The notes below the pieces were generated by a model. That model was not told the origin of the DNA. It searched no databases and saw only the letters and a list, made by a program, of their open reading frames with translations. Shown here piece by piece: positions 44,838-56,126 of a stretch of 64,000 bases of DNA (within the stretch, counting starts at the first letter, position 1; each line of letters opens with the position of its first letter). Origin of the DNA: Triticum aestivum (lineage: Eukaryota > Streptophyta > Magnoliopsida > Poales > Poaceae); the NCBI RefSeq assembly GCF_018294505.1, contig NC_057810.1, positions 210,198,113 to 210,262,112 on the forward strand, given 5' to 3'. The position numbers and the translations under genes are program-made.

Positions 44838-46890
44838 CACGGTCCGTGGCATTAGACCAACTTAGGCCAAAAGCCTAAGCTTGGGGGAGTACATATTTCT
44901 CACCGACTTTACATTCATGTTCACACACTATTCTTGTCGTCGGTGCTCATACTCTTTCATTGTATTATCCATGCTAGTTTAATTTTCTTTTTCTAGTTTT
45001 CTTCTTATGTGTTTGATAAACCTTAAGAAAAACCAAAAAAAATTTAGTTAGTTTAATTTCCATGCTTGTAGTAGAAATTAAAATGAAAACCCAAAAGATT
45101 TCTCGTTCTTCTTTTTACTTGTTGGGAGCTTTCCCGTGTAAATAGTTTTATTTTCTTTTCTTTCCTTTGGAGGTTGAGAGTAGAAGACCATATTGAAAAT
45201 GTTTAGTGGCTCTCATATGCATGATTGTTTATTTAACTTAGAGCCCATATTAACCTGTCTTCTCTCTTGAGTTGAATGCTTGCAGATTCCAGCTTCGTCC
45301 AATGCACGGGCACTTTTATTATTATACACATCGTTCGGTCGTGCAAGTGAAAGGCAATAATGATGATATATGATGGACTGATTGAGATGAGAGAAGCTGG
45401 TATGAACTCGACCTCTCTTGTTTTTGTAAATATGATGAGTTCATCGTTCTTGATTCAGCTTATTATGAAGTAAACATATTTGCAATGACATTTAGAGATT
45501 ATAGTTGCTTGTGCCATGCTTGATTAGCTATGAGTTATAATGGTTTACCTTGCGTGCCAACATGCTATTAGAATAATTATGAGGTGGTATGATGAGATGG
45601 TATCCTCCTTTAAATAAATTGAGTGACTCGACTTGACACATGTTCACGCATGTAGTTGAAACAAATCAACATAGCCTTCACGATATTTATGTTCATGGTG
45701 GATTATATCCTACTCATGTTTGTATTTGGTGTGAATTAATTTTAATGCATGTTCATGACTGTTGTCGCTCTCTCAGTTGATCGCTTCCCAGTCTTTTGCT
45801 AGCCTTCACCTGTACTAAGCGGGAATACTGCTTGTGCATCCAAACTCCTTAAACCCCAAAGTTGTTCCATACGAGTCCATCATACCTTCCTATATGCGGT
45901 ATCTACTTGTCGTTCCAAGTAAATTTGTATGTGCCAAACTCCAAACCTTCAAATGAAATTATGTTTTGTATGCTCTAGCAGCTCATGTTTCAACTAGGGC
46001 TACCTATATCTTCCATGCTAGGTGGATTATTCTCAAGAGGAGTGGACTCCGCTCCTCATTCACGAGAAAGGGCCGGTAACCAGGATGCCCAGTCCCATGA
46101 TCCAAAAAGATCAAAGCAAATCAATATAATTAAACAAAACTCCCCTAGGAATGTTGTTAGTTGGAGGCACTCGTTGTTTCGAGCAAGCCATGGATTGATG
46201 CTTGTTGGTGGTGGGGGAAGTATAAAATTTTACCATTCTGTTTGGGAACTGCCTATAATGCATGTAGTATGGAAGATACAACCATCTCATAGTAGTTGCG
46301 TTGATAGTAAAAGTATGCCGCTCAAAATGTTGTTCAATCTCTATTTTAAAACTGAGCTCTAGCACCTCTACAAATCTCTGCTTCCCTCTGCGAAGGGCCT
46401 ATCTATTTACTTTTGTGTTGAGTCATCACCTTCTTATTAAAAAGCACCCGCAGGAGAGCACACTGTCATTTGCATTCATTACTATTGATTTATATTGGGT
46501 ATGACTTGATTGGATCTCTTTCACCATGAATTACAATGTTTAGCCAATCCTTGATCTTTAAAGGTGCTCTGCATTTATGTTTTGTGGTCTCAGAAAGGGC
46601 TAGCGAGATACCATTTTGTGATATCATGTTATGATTGTTTTGAGAAAGTGTTGTCATCCGAGTTTTATTATTATGGCTCGCTAGCTGATTATGCCATTGA
46701 TATGAGTGATTGTGAGACCTAAGTGTTATTGTGAGTATGGTTAGTTTATAATATTTGTTGAAACCTGAATGCCGGCTTTGCATGTTTACAACAACAAGAG
46801 CAAACAGAGTTTGTAAAAGTTTTTCTTTATCACTTTCAGTTTATCAACTGAATTGCTTGAGGACAAGCAAAGGTTTAAGCTTGGGGGAGT
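44838..46890 (+). mobile_element. Element A 3' internal region after the third ORF
   Basis: It begins with the displaced last codons of the third ORF (stop at 44853-44855). Next comes aagcttgggggagt at 44877-44890, an exact copy of the true polypurine tract at 46877-46890. The stretch 45820-46450 matches element B (inverted, 29240-28620). No coding region is recognised. Confidence 0.8.
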
Positions 46891-48300
46891 TGATACGTCT
46901 CCAACGTATCTACTTTTCCAAACACTTTTGCCCTTGTTTTGGACTCTAACTTGCATGATTTGAATGAAACTAACCTGGACTGACGCTGTTTTTAGCAGAA
47001 CTGCCATGATGTTGTTTTATGTGTAGAAAACAAAAGTTCTCGAAATGTCCCGAAAATCCTCGGAGGCAAGTTTCGGAAAATATAAAAAATACTGGCAAAA
47101 GAATAAAGACCAGGGGGCCCACACCCTGTCCATGAGGGTGGGGGGCGCGCCCACCCCCCCTAGGCGCGCCCCCCTGTCTCGTGGGCAACCTGAGGCTCCG
47201 CCGACCTCAACTCCAACTCCATATATTCTGTCTCGCGGAGAAAAAAAATCAGAGAGGAAGTTTCATTGTGTTTTACGATACAGAGCCGCCGCCAAGCCCT
47301 AATCTCTCTCGGGAGGGCTGATCTGGAGTCCGTTCGGGGCTCCGAAGAGGGGGATTCATCGCCATCGTCATCATCAACCATCCTCCATCACCAATTTCAT
47401 GATGCTCACCATCGTGCATGAGTAATTCCATCATAGGCTTGCTGGACGGTGATGGGTTGGATGAGATTTACCATGTAATCAAGTTAGTTTTGTTAGGGTT
47501 TGATCCCTAGTATCCACTATGTTCTGAGATTGATGTTGCTATGACTTTGCTATGCTTAATGCTTGTCACTAGGGCCCGATTGCCATGATTTCAGATCTGA
47601 ACCTATTATGTTTTCATGAATATATATGTGTTCTTGATCCTATCTTGCAAGTCTATAGTCACCTATTACGTGTTATGATCTGACAACCCCGAAGTGACAA
47701 TAATCAGGATACTTCTCGGTGATGACCGTAGTTTGAGGAGTTCATGTATTCACTATGTGCTAATGCTTTGTTCCGGTTCTCTATTAAAAGGAGGCCTTAA
47801 TATCCCTTAATTTCTATAAGGACCCCGCTGCCACGGAAGGGTAGGACAAAAGATGTCATGCAAGTTATTTTCCTTAAGCACGTATGACTATATTCGAAAT
47901 ATATGCCTACATTACATTGATGAATTGGAGCTAGTTATGTGTCACCCTATGTTATAGCTATTACATGAGGAATCGCATCCGACATAATTATCCATCACTG
48001 ATCCAATGCCTACGAGCTTTTCACATCTTGTGCTTCACTTATTTACTTTTCCCTTGCTATAGTTACAATTACTACAAAACCCAAAACTATTACTTTTGCC
48101 ACTGTTACCTTTATTATCATACTACTTTGCTACTAAATACTTTGCTGCAGATACTAAGTTATCCAGGTGTGGTTGAATTGACAACTCAACTGCTAATACT
48201 CAATAATATTCTTTGGCTCCCCTTGTGTCGAATCAATAAATTTGGGTTGAATACTCTACCCTCGAAAGCTGTTGCGATCCCCTACACTTGTGGGTTATCA
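46891..48300 (+). repeat. 3' LTR of element A
   Basis: 1410 bp, TGATACG...TTATCA, directly after aagcttgggggagt. The GC-rich block near 47135-47175 and ccatatattc near 47220 match the 5' LTR. Confidence 0.9.
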
Positions 48301-48305
48301 GGGGG

Positions 48306-49149
48306 ATACCTTTCTACCTTTGCTTCTCCGTCTTTTCTTTTTCTTCTTCACATCATGTGTAGGTTCAATCCTCCTTTTTGAGCTCTTTATTAATGATATT
48401 GGTTGAATAGAAACTCCTCCTCATTACCTGATTCATCATAAGAAATAATAGGAGGGTGTTGGAAGTCTCTTCCCTTTTATTAGTGTTCTCTTCATCTTCT
48501 ATTTTCTTTCTTTTCTTTATGTAATTGGCAACATAAGGATTTTCAATGCAATTCACAGCACAATACACATAAATCTCCTCTAGATCAATATCAAGAAATC
48601 TCTTATGGGCAAATTCTGGAGGGTCCTTAATTAAATGTTTCATTTCTTCATAACCCAAAATCAAACTAAGTTCATTATGATGTGCAAGGGAAATCAAATC
48701 ATCACAATTCTTGGACACGATTCGATCATGAAACAATTTGCATCGGAGATGTAAATGACCACGTTTATTGCAAAGTTCACAAGTACGGCAAAGGAATTTT
48801 AAATTTTCAGCACTCACATCTAGCCTTTCTTGCAACCATTTAGTTTCTAAATGCTTATGCCTCTTGCAATATCTATCTTCCCTATTTGGTGTGTACTTGC
48901 AAACCCAATGCACTCCACAAAAATTGACATGCTTATAGGAGACATTTTCATCATAACTAGTGCAATCATCATTAGTACTATGGATATTCAAAGAGTTCAT
49001 ACTAACAACATTGCAATCATGCTATTCAAAGATTTAGTACCAAACATTTTATAGACTTCTTCTTCTAGCACTTGAGCACAATTTTCCTTTGCATCATACT
49101 TCCAAAAGATATTAAAAAGATGAAGCGTATGAGGCAAACTTAACTCCAT
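48306..49149 (-). pseudogene. Element B protein of unknown function, N-terminal part with a CCHC zinc knuckle
   Basis: The minus-strand ATG at 49149 opens a 50-codon frame ending at 48997. A one-base shift near 49015 leads to a frame from 49000 to the stop at 48365. That frame contains CELCNKRGHLHLRC, which fits CX2CX4HX4C, the retroviral nucleocapsid-type zinc knuckle. A second cysteine-rich stretch lies before it (CGVHWVC and CKRH). After another shift the frame toward the insertion point of element A encodes a basic run, KKKKRRSKGRK, that resembles a nuclear localisation signal. It then continues into 31630-30648. I infer one ancestral protein, a gag-like RNA-binding factor, now split by frameshifts and by element A. 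Confidence 0.6.
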
Positions 49150-49246
49150 TTTTTTGTAGTTTTCTTTTATAAACTAAACGAGTGATAAAACAAGAAACAA
49201 AAAGATTCGATTGCAAGATCTAAAGATATACCTTCAAGCACTCACC

Positions 49247-49264
49247 TCCCCGGCAACGGCGCCA
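49247..49264 (-). promoter_or_regulatory. Primer binding site of element B, tRNA-Asp
   Basis: Minus-strand TGGCGCCGTTGCCGGGGA, 10 nt after the 5' LTR. It is identical to the site of element A. Confidence 0.85.
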
Positions 49265-49274
49265 GAAAAGAGCT

Positions 49275-50958
49275 TGATGTCTACTAAACAACCTTCTTCT
49301 TGTAGACGTTGTTGGGCCACCAAGTGCAGAGGTTTGTAGGATAGTAGCAAATTTCCCTCAAGTGGATGACCTAAGGTTTATCAATCCGTGGGAGGCGTAG
49401 GATGAAGATGGTCTCTCTCAAACAACCCTGCAACCAAATAACAAAGAGTCCCTTGTGTCCCCAACACACCCAATACAATGGTAAATTGTATAGGTGCACT
49501 AGTTCGGCGAAGTGATGGTGATACAAGTGCAATATGGATGGTATATATAGGTTTTTGTAATATGAAATTATAAGAACAACAAGGTAACTAATGATAAAAG
49601 TGAGCACAAACGGGATTGCAATGCTAGGAAACAAGGCCTAGGGTTCATACTTTCACCAGTGCAAGTTCTCTCAACAATAATAACATAATTGGATCATATA
49701 ACAATCCCTCAACATGCAACAAAGAGCCACTCTAAAGTCACTAATAGAGGAGAACAAGAGATTATTGCAGGGTACGAAACCACCTCAAAGTTATCCTTTC
49801 TGATCGATCTATTCAAGAGTCCGTAGTAAAATAACACGAAGCTATTCTTTCCATTCGATCTATCATAGAGTTCGTACTAGAATAACACCTTAAGACACAA
49901 ATCAACCAAAACCCTAATGTCACCTAGATACTCCAATATCACCTCAAGTATGTGTGGGTATGATTATACGATATGCATCACACAATCTCAGATTCATCTA
50001 TTCAACCAACACAAAGTACTTCAAAGAGTGCCCCAAAGTTTCTACCGGAGAGTCAAGACGAAAACGTGTGCCAACCCCTATGCATAAGTTCACAAGGTCA
50101 CCGAACCCGCAAGTTGATCACCAAAACATACATCAAGTAGATCACGTGAATATCCCATTGTCACCACAGATAAGCATGGCAAGACATACATCAAGTGTTC
50201 TCAAATCCTTAAAGACTCAATCCGACAAGATAACTTCAAGGGAAAACTTAATTCATCACAAGAGAGTAGAGGGGGAGAAACATCATAAGATCCAACTATA
50301 ATAGCAAAGCTCGCGATACATCAAGATCGTATCACCTCAAGAACATGAGAGAGAGAGAGAGATCAAACACATAGCTACTGGTACATACCCTCAGCCCCGA
50401 GGGTGAACTACTCCCTCCTCATCATGGAAAGCGCTGGGATGATGAAGATGGCCACCGGTGAGGGATCCCCCTCCGGTAGGGTACCAGAATAGGGTCCCGA
50501 TTGGTTTTTGGTGGCTACACAGGCTTGCGGCGGCGGAACTCCCGATCTATTGTGCTCTCCGATGTTTTTCGGGTATATGCACATATATAGGCGAAAGAAG
50601 TCGGTTAGGGGAGCCACGAGGGGCCCACGAGGGTGGGGGCGCGCCCAGGGGATAGGGTGCGCCTCCCTGTCTCGTGGCTTCCTCGTTGCTTCCCTTATGT
50701 GCACTCCAAGTCTCCTGGATTGCTTCCTTTCCAAAAATAACTCCCCCGAAGGTTTCATTCCGTTTGGACTCCGTTTGATATCCCTTTTCTTCGAAACACT
50801 GAAATAGGCAAGAAAACAACAATATGGGTTGGGCCTCCGGTTAGTAGGTTAGTCCCAAAAGTAATATAAAAGTGTATAATAAAGCCCATAAACATCCAAA
50901 ACAGATAATATAATAGCATGAATGCTTCATAAATTATAGATACGTTGGAGACGTATCA
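49275..50958 (-). repeat. 5' LTR of element B
   Basis: 1684 bp, sister of 26393-28093, with the same ends. The AG microsatellite is shorter here. A minus-strand TATA lies at about 50590-50580 behind the GC-rich block near 50635-50650. Confidence 0.88.
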
Positions 50959-50963
50959 ACGTC

Positions 50964-51092
50964 ATGGCGGGTTACCGCAGATCCAGAGGATGACGTCATG
51001 GTGGGTCACAAATTCTTGCGTAATGAAGAGCAGAAGATTTTCATAAGTGTTAAAGATTGACATGAACCAGCTCAAATCAATCTGGGGCCTAA
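50964..51092 (+). mobile_element. Element E internal remainder with polypurine tract
   Basis: 129 bp of element E cut off from the rest by element B. It ends with tctggggcctaa immediately before the 3' LTR, the plus-strand priming site. Confidence 0.8.
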
Positions 51093-51617
51093 TGTTGGGG
51101 ATATGACTATTAGGTATGACCCGCCCAGGAGGGGCCGGGTTATACCTATGGTGACTTGTGACATGAAGCTCAAGACGGCATTTAAAGATGGCGGTTCAGT
51201 CCAGGGCCAAAAGCCCAAAGGCGGCTTAAGGCCGATAGAGATAAACCGCCATATGTATATAACTTGTATTGTGAGGCAAGAATAGTTTAGAGACCGAGCC
51301 AGACACTGTTTATGAGCCGGCCGGGACTCTGTGAGCCGCTAGGCGTCGACCTCTATATATAAAGGGACGACCCAACGGTGGTTCAGGGCAAGTAACATCA
51401 GATCGAGAGCTAGGTCAAGCGATTTCGCTCCCTGGTAATCGAGACATAAGCAATCCCACTCAAAAATTGATCGTAGGCTTTTATCTTCATCGTAAGGGGC
51501 CGAACCAGTATATACCCCGTGTCCTTTGTCCCAATTAACCCCTTTAAGCTTCCTAGTTGCGATGGCTCCATGACTAAGTCCTTTCACTAGGACATCTGAT
51601 GTGGCAATTCCACGACA
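51093..51617 (+). repeat. 3' LTR of element E
   Basis: 525 bp, TGTTGGGG...CGACA, followed by target duplication AATCT. Confidence 0.88.
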
Positions 51618-51622
51618 AATCT

Positions 51623-52332
51623 TGCGGTGTCCTTTCCCAGTGACAGCAGGGGCAGCAAGTCACGTATTGTATTATTGCCACCGAGGATAAAAAGATGGGG
51701 TTTATATCATATTGCTTGAGTTTATCCCTCTACATCATGTCATCTTGCTTAATGCGTTACTCTGTTCTTATGAACTTAATACTCTAGATGCAGGCAGGAG
51801 ACGGTCGATGAGTTAAGTAATAGTAGTAGATGCAGAATCGTTTCGATCTACTTATTGCGGACGTGATGCCTATGTACATGATCATGCCTAGGTAATCTCA
51901 TAACTATGCACTTTTCTATAAATTGCTCGACAGTAATTTGTTCACCCACCGTAATACTTATGCTATCTTGAGAGAAGCCACTAGTGAAACCTATGGCCCT
52001 CGGGTCTATCTTTTATCATATAAGTTTTCCATCTATCTTTATTTTGCAATCTTTACTTTCCAATCTATATCATAAAAATACCAAAAATATTTATCTTATC
52101 TTATTATCTCTATCAGATCTCACTTTCGCAAGTTACCGTGAAGGGATTGACAACCCCTTTATCGCGTTGGTTGCGAGGTTCTTGTTTGTTTGTGTAGGTA
52201 TGAGGGACTTTTGAGGACCTCCTACTGGATTGATACCTTGGTTCTCAAAAACTGAGGGAAATACTTACGCTACTTTGCTGCATCACCCTTTCCTCTTCAA
52301 GGGAAAACCAACACAGTGCTCAAGTGGTAGCA
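51623..52332 (+). repeat. 5' LTR of element C, second part
   Basis: Continues the LTR broken at 19876 and ends GTGGTAGCA. It is collinear with 56979-57687 of the 3' LTR. Confidence 0.88.
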
Positions 52333-52343
52333 AGAAGGATTTC

Positions 52344-52361
52344 TGGCGCCGTTGCTAGGGA
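52344..52361 (+). promoter_or_regulatory. Primer binding site of element C, tRNA-Asp, mutated
   Basis: TGGCGCCGTTGCTAGGGA differs from the sites in A and B at two positions (CC to CT and GG to AG), as expected for an old copy. Confidence 0.75.
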
Positions 52362-52589
52362 GGTCTTCGCTCAAGTCAAGACATACCAAGTACCCATCAC
52401 AAACTCTTATCCCCCGCATTACATTATTTGCCATTTGCCTCGCGTTTTCCTCTCCCCTACTTTACCCTTTCCGTTTTATTCGCCCTTCTTCTGCTCGTGT
52501 TTTGGTTTGCTTTGATGTCTTACTTGGCTCGTTTGATCGTTTGGTTGGAATAGTTGTTTATTTATTGCTAACCAGAGAACCTAAGATCT

Positions 52590-53240
52590 ATGGATCCTCA
52601 TCCGCTTGCCAATCTTTTTAAGAGATCCGTTTATGATGAACCAAATCCTAGTGATTTGAGTGCACTAGATTATCTTTATGAGGTTTTGCTTGAGATTCGT
52701 GAATCTGAAAACTGTGATGAAGAAATTTATGAAGAGATTCATGATAGCTCCTTGAATAAAAAGCATGATTGCAATGATTTTATTTTAAATTCTCTTGATA
52801 TCAATTGTGCAAATATTATCCAAAACCCTAAGCTTGGGGATGCTAGTTTTGCTATGTCTACTACTTGTTGCAATGATCATGACTGGGGTGGTTGTTCTTA
52901 TGATCTTGAAAATTTATTTAAGCCTCATGATGAATATGAGATTGATAATAGTGTTTGCAATAATATTGAAAGTGGGTTTGGAGAGGTCATGACTGTAGTT
53001 AATGTTAATCCCACTATTTTGGAAGAGTGTCAACTTTGCATGCATGTGGATCGTGTTGAAAATATTTTATGTGATAGCTATTTTGTTGAATTTGCTTATT
53101 ATCCCACATGTAATTATTATGAGAGAGGGAAATATGGTTGTAGAAATTTTCATGTTACAAAATTACCTCTCGTTATGTTGAGATTGCTATTGTTTCTTTC
53201 CACTTCCTTGCATATGCTAGTTTTTGATTGCTCGTTATGA
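52590..53240 (+). CDS. Element C protein of unknown function, 216 aa
   Basis: An uninterrupted ORF starting MDPHPLANLFKRS about 230 nt after the PBS. The N-terminal half is acidic (CDEEIYEEIHD). Then come NPKLGDA, encoded by a polypurine-tract-like sequence at 52830-52844, an ESGFGEVMTV...NPTILEE module, a YERGKYGCRN motif, and a hydrophobic Leu-rich C-terminus that could be a membrane segment or buried helix. The last three modules match the element B protein in the same order. The zinc knuckle and basic run of B are absent. I do not recognise a known domain. The long open frame in an otherwise old element may reflect chance or selection. Confidence 0.6.
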   Translation: MDPHPLANLFKRSVYDEPNPSDLSALDYLYEVLLEIRESENCDEEIYEEIHDSSLNKKHDCNDFILNSLDINCANIIQNPKLGDASFAMSTTCCNDHDWGGCSYDLENLFKPHDEYEIDNSVCNNIESGFGEVMTVVNVNPTILEECQLCMHVDRVENILCDSYFVEFAYYPTCNYYERGKYGCRNFHVTKLPLVMLRLLLFLSTSLHMLVFDCSL

Positions 53241-56126
53241 TGCTCTTTTTGTGCTTCAATTCTTGTCTTTTATGTGAGCATCATTGAATTTATCAATGCC
53301 TATCTAAAAGGCTTTAAAGAAAAGTGCTTGTTGGGAGACAACCCAATATTTTTCCTTGCTGTTATTCATTAAATAATTCATTTATCTTCTGTTTAGATGT
53401 GGTTTTATGTCTTAATTAGTGTTTGTGCCAAGTAGAACCTATAGGATAACCTACGGTGATAGTTAATTTGATTCTGCTGAAAAACAGAAACTTTTGCGCG
53501 CACGAGAATAATTTTAATAAATCACAGAAACATGATTTTGCGTTTATTATTTTTGCAGTAGATCAATAGACAAATTTCCCAGGACTTCCTATTTTGGTAG
53601 GATGTTTAGAGTTCCAGAAGTATTCGAAAGTTACAGATTGCTACAGACTGTTCTGTTTTTGACAGATTTTGTTTTTCATGTGTTGTTTGCTTATTTTGAT
53701 GCATCTATGGCTTGTATCGGGGGGTATGAACCATAGAGAAGTTGGAGTACAGTAGGTTTAACACCAATATAAATAAAGAATGAGTTCATTACAGTACCTT
53801 ATGTGGTGGTTTTTTTTTTCTTACACTAACGGAGGTTATGAGATTTCCTGTTGAGTTTTGTGTTGTGAAGTTTTCAAGTTTTGGGTAAAGATTTGATGGA
53901 CTATGGAATAAGGAGTGGAAAGAACCTAAGCTTGGGGATGCCCATGGCACCCCAAGATATTCAAGAACAATCAAAAGCCTAACCTTGGGGATGCCCCGAA
54001 AGGCATCCCCTCTTTCGTCTTCGTCTATCGGTAACTTTACTTGGAGCTATATTTTTATTCGCCACATGATATGTGTTTTGCTTGGATCGTCTTGTATGAT
54101 ATAAGTCTTTGCTTTTTAGTTTACCACAATCATCCTTTCTGTACACATCTTTTGGGAGAGACACACTTGATTCGGAATTTATTAGAATACTCTTGTGCTT
54201 CACTTATATCTTTTGAGCTAGACAAGTTTTGCTCTAGTGCTTTACTTATATCTTTTTAGAGCACGGTGGTGGCTTAATTTTGTTGAAATTATTGATATCT
54301 CATGCTTCACTTATATCATTTTGATAGTCTTTTAGAACAGCATGGTATTTTCTATGGTTATAAAATTGGCCCTAATATGATGAGCATCCAAGTTGGGTAT
54401 AATTAAAACTATCATAGAAAGTGCATTAAGCACTATGATCAATTTGATGCTTGATAATTGTTTTGAGATATAAAGGTGGTAATGTTAGAGTCATGCTAGT
54501 TGGGTAATTATGAAATTGAGAAATACTTGTGTTAAGGTTGGCAAGTCCCGTAGCATGCACGTATGGTAAAACTTGTGTGACAAATTTGTTGCATGGGGTG
54601 CTCTTTTAATTGTCTTCCTTATGTGTGGAGGTCGAGATCGCGTGATGGTTAACTCCTACCAACCCTTCCCCTAGGAGTATGCGTAGTAGTACTTTGCTTC
54701 GAGGGCAAGTAGACTATTTCAATAAGTATATGAGTTCTTTACGACTAATGTGAGTCCATGGATTATACACACTCTCACCCTTCCACCATTGCTAGCCTCT
54801 ATTATGCCGCACAACTTTCGCCGGTATCATGCATCCACCATTTACCTTCCTCAAAACAGCCACCACACCTACCTATTTTGGCATTTCCATAGACATTCTG
54901 TGATACATTGCCATGCAACTTTCCACCGTTCCTTTTATTATGACACGCCCCATCATTGTCATATTACTCTTTGCATGATCATGTAGTTGACATTGTATTC
55001 GTGGCAAGGCCACCTTCATAAGTTTTCATACATGTCACTCTTGGTTCATTACATATCCCGGTACACCGCCGGAGGCATTCACGTAGAGTCATATTTTGTT
55101 CTAAGTAATGAATTGTAATTCTTGAGTTGTAAATCAATAAAAGTGTGATGATCTTCATTATTAGAGCATTGTCCCAAGTGAGGAAAGGATGATGAAGACT
55201 ATGATTCCCCCACAAGTCGGGATGAGACTTCGGACTTTATAAAAAATAAAAGAGGCCAAAGAAGCCCAAATAAAAAAAGAAAAAAAAGAGGCCAAAGAAG
55301 CCCATCAAATAAAAATAAAAAAATAAAAAAATGAGAGAAAAGAGAGAAGGGACAATGTTACTATCTTTTTTCCACACTTATGCTTCAAAATAGAACCATG
55401 ATCTTCATGATAGAGAGTCTCCTATGTTGTCACTTTCATATACTAGTGAGAATTTTTCATTATAGAACTTGGCTTGTATATTCCAATGATGGGCTTCCTC
55501 AAAATGCCCTAGGTCTTCGTGAGCAAGCAAGTTGGATGCACACCCACTTAGTTTCTTTTGTTGAGCTTTCATATGTTTATAGCTCTAGTGCATCTGTTGC
55601 ATGGCAATCCCTACTCACTCACATTGATATCTATTAATGCCACCTCCATAGCCCGTTGATACGCCTAGTTGATGTGAGACTATCTTCTCCCTTTTTGTCT
55701 TCACAACCACCACCCTATTCCACATATAGTGCTATGTCCATGGCTTGCGCTCATGTATTGCGTGAGAGTTGAAAAAGCTGAAGCGCGTTAAAAGTATGAA
55801 CCAATTGCTTGGCTGAAACCGGGGTTGTCCATGAAGGGAGTATTTTGTGTGATGAAAATGAAGCATGGTCTAACTATATGATTTTGTAGGGATAAGCTTT
55901 CTTTGGCTATGCTATTTTGATAAGACATGATTACTTGTTAGTATGCTTAAAGTATTACTATTTTTATATTTTATGAACTTTTATCTTGAATCATTTGGAT
56001 CTGAACAATCAAGCCACAATAAACAATATTACATTGAGAATTATGCTAGATAGCATTCCACATCAAAAATTCTGTTTTTATCATTTACCTACTCGAGGAC
56101 GAGCAGGGATTAAACTTGGGGATGCT
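53241..56126 (+). mobile_element. Element C 3' non-coding internal region
   Basis: Collinear with 1-2073 from 54034 onward. It has polypurine-like motifs at 53928-53942 and 53981-53995 and the true tract (aaacttggggatgct) at 56112-56126. The GCTTCACTTATAT motif occurs three times at about 54194-54310. A purine-rich tract lies at about 55240-55360. No gene is seen. Confidence 0.8.

Larger units (their letters stand above)
31631..48300 (+). mobile_element. Element A: WHAM-like Gypsy element with gag-protease and Athila-ORF1-like ORF
   Basis: The 5' LTR is 31631-33023 and the 3' LTR is 46891-48300. The exact target duplication GGGGG lies at 31626-31630 and 48301-48305, inside the coding region of element B. 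The PBS at 33035-33052 is complementary to tRNA-Asp, and the polypurine tract aagcttgggggagt is at 46877-46890. It encodes a broken gag-protease and a third ORF. There is no reverse transcriptase, RNase H or integrase, so this copy depends on another element. Element D interrupts the third ORF. Confidence 0.9.
26393..50958 (-). mobile_element. Element B: Sabrina-related non-autonomous Gypsy element
   Basis: Oriented minus, with the 5' LTR at 50958-49275, PBS at 49264-49247, the internal region split by element A, and the 3' LTR at 28093-26393. The exact target duplication ACGTC lies at 26388-26392 and 50959-50963, inside element E. The LTR head matches that of element C for about 30 bp, and parts of the 3' internal region (29850-30020) match element C at 53920-54060, but most of the LTR differs. 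No pol domain is present. The coding part is described separately. Confidence 0.88.
19877..51617 (+). mobile_element. Element E: Fatima-like Gypsy element, deletion derivative with an antisense gene
   Basis: The LTRs 19877-20398 (522 bp) and 51093-51617 (525 bp) begin TGTTGGGGATAT and end TGACA/CGACA. The exact 5-bp target duplication AATCT lies at 19872-19876 and 51618-51622. The internal region is 20399-26392 plus 50964-51092. Gag, protease, reverse transcriptase and most of integrase are missing, and the PBS region joins directly to the integrase tail. What remains is tandem repeats, a spliced antisense gene and a polypurine tract (ctggggcctaa) before the 3' LTR. Confidence 0.88.

Noticed and set aside
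46301..46783. ORFs in the 3' region of element A
   Set aside because: The homologous region of element B does not keep the same frames, so this is non-coding.
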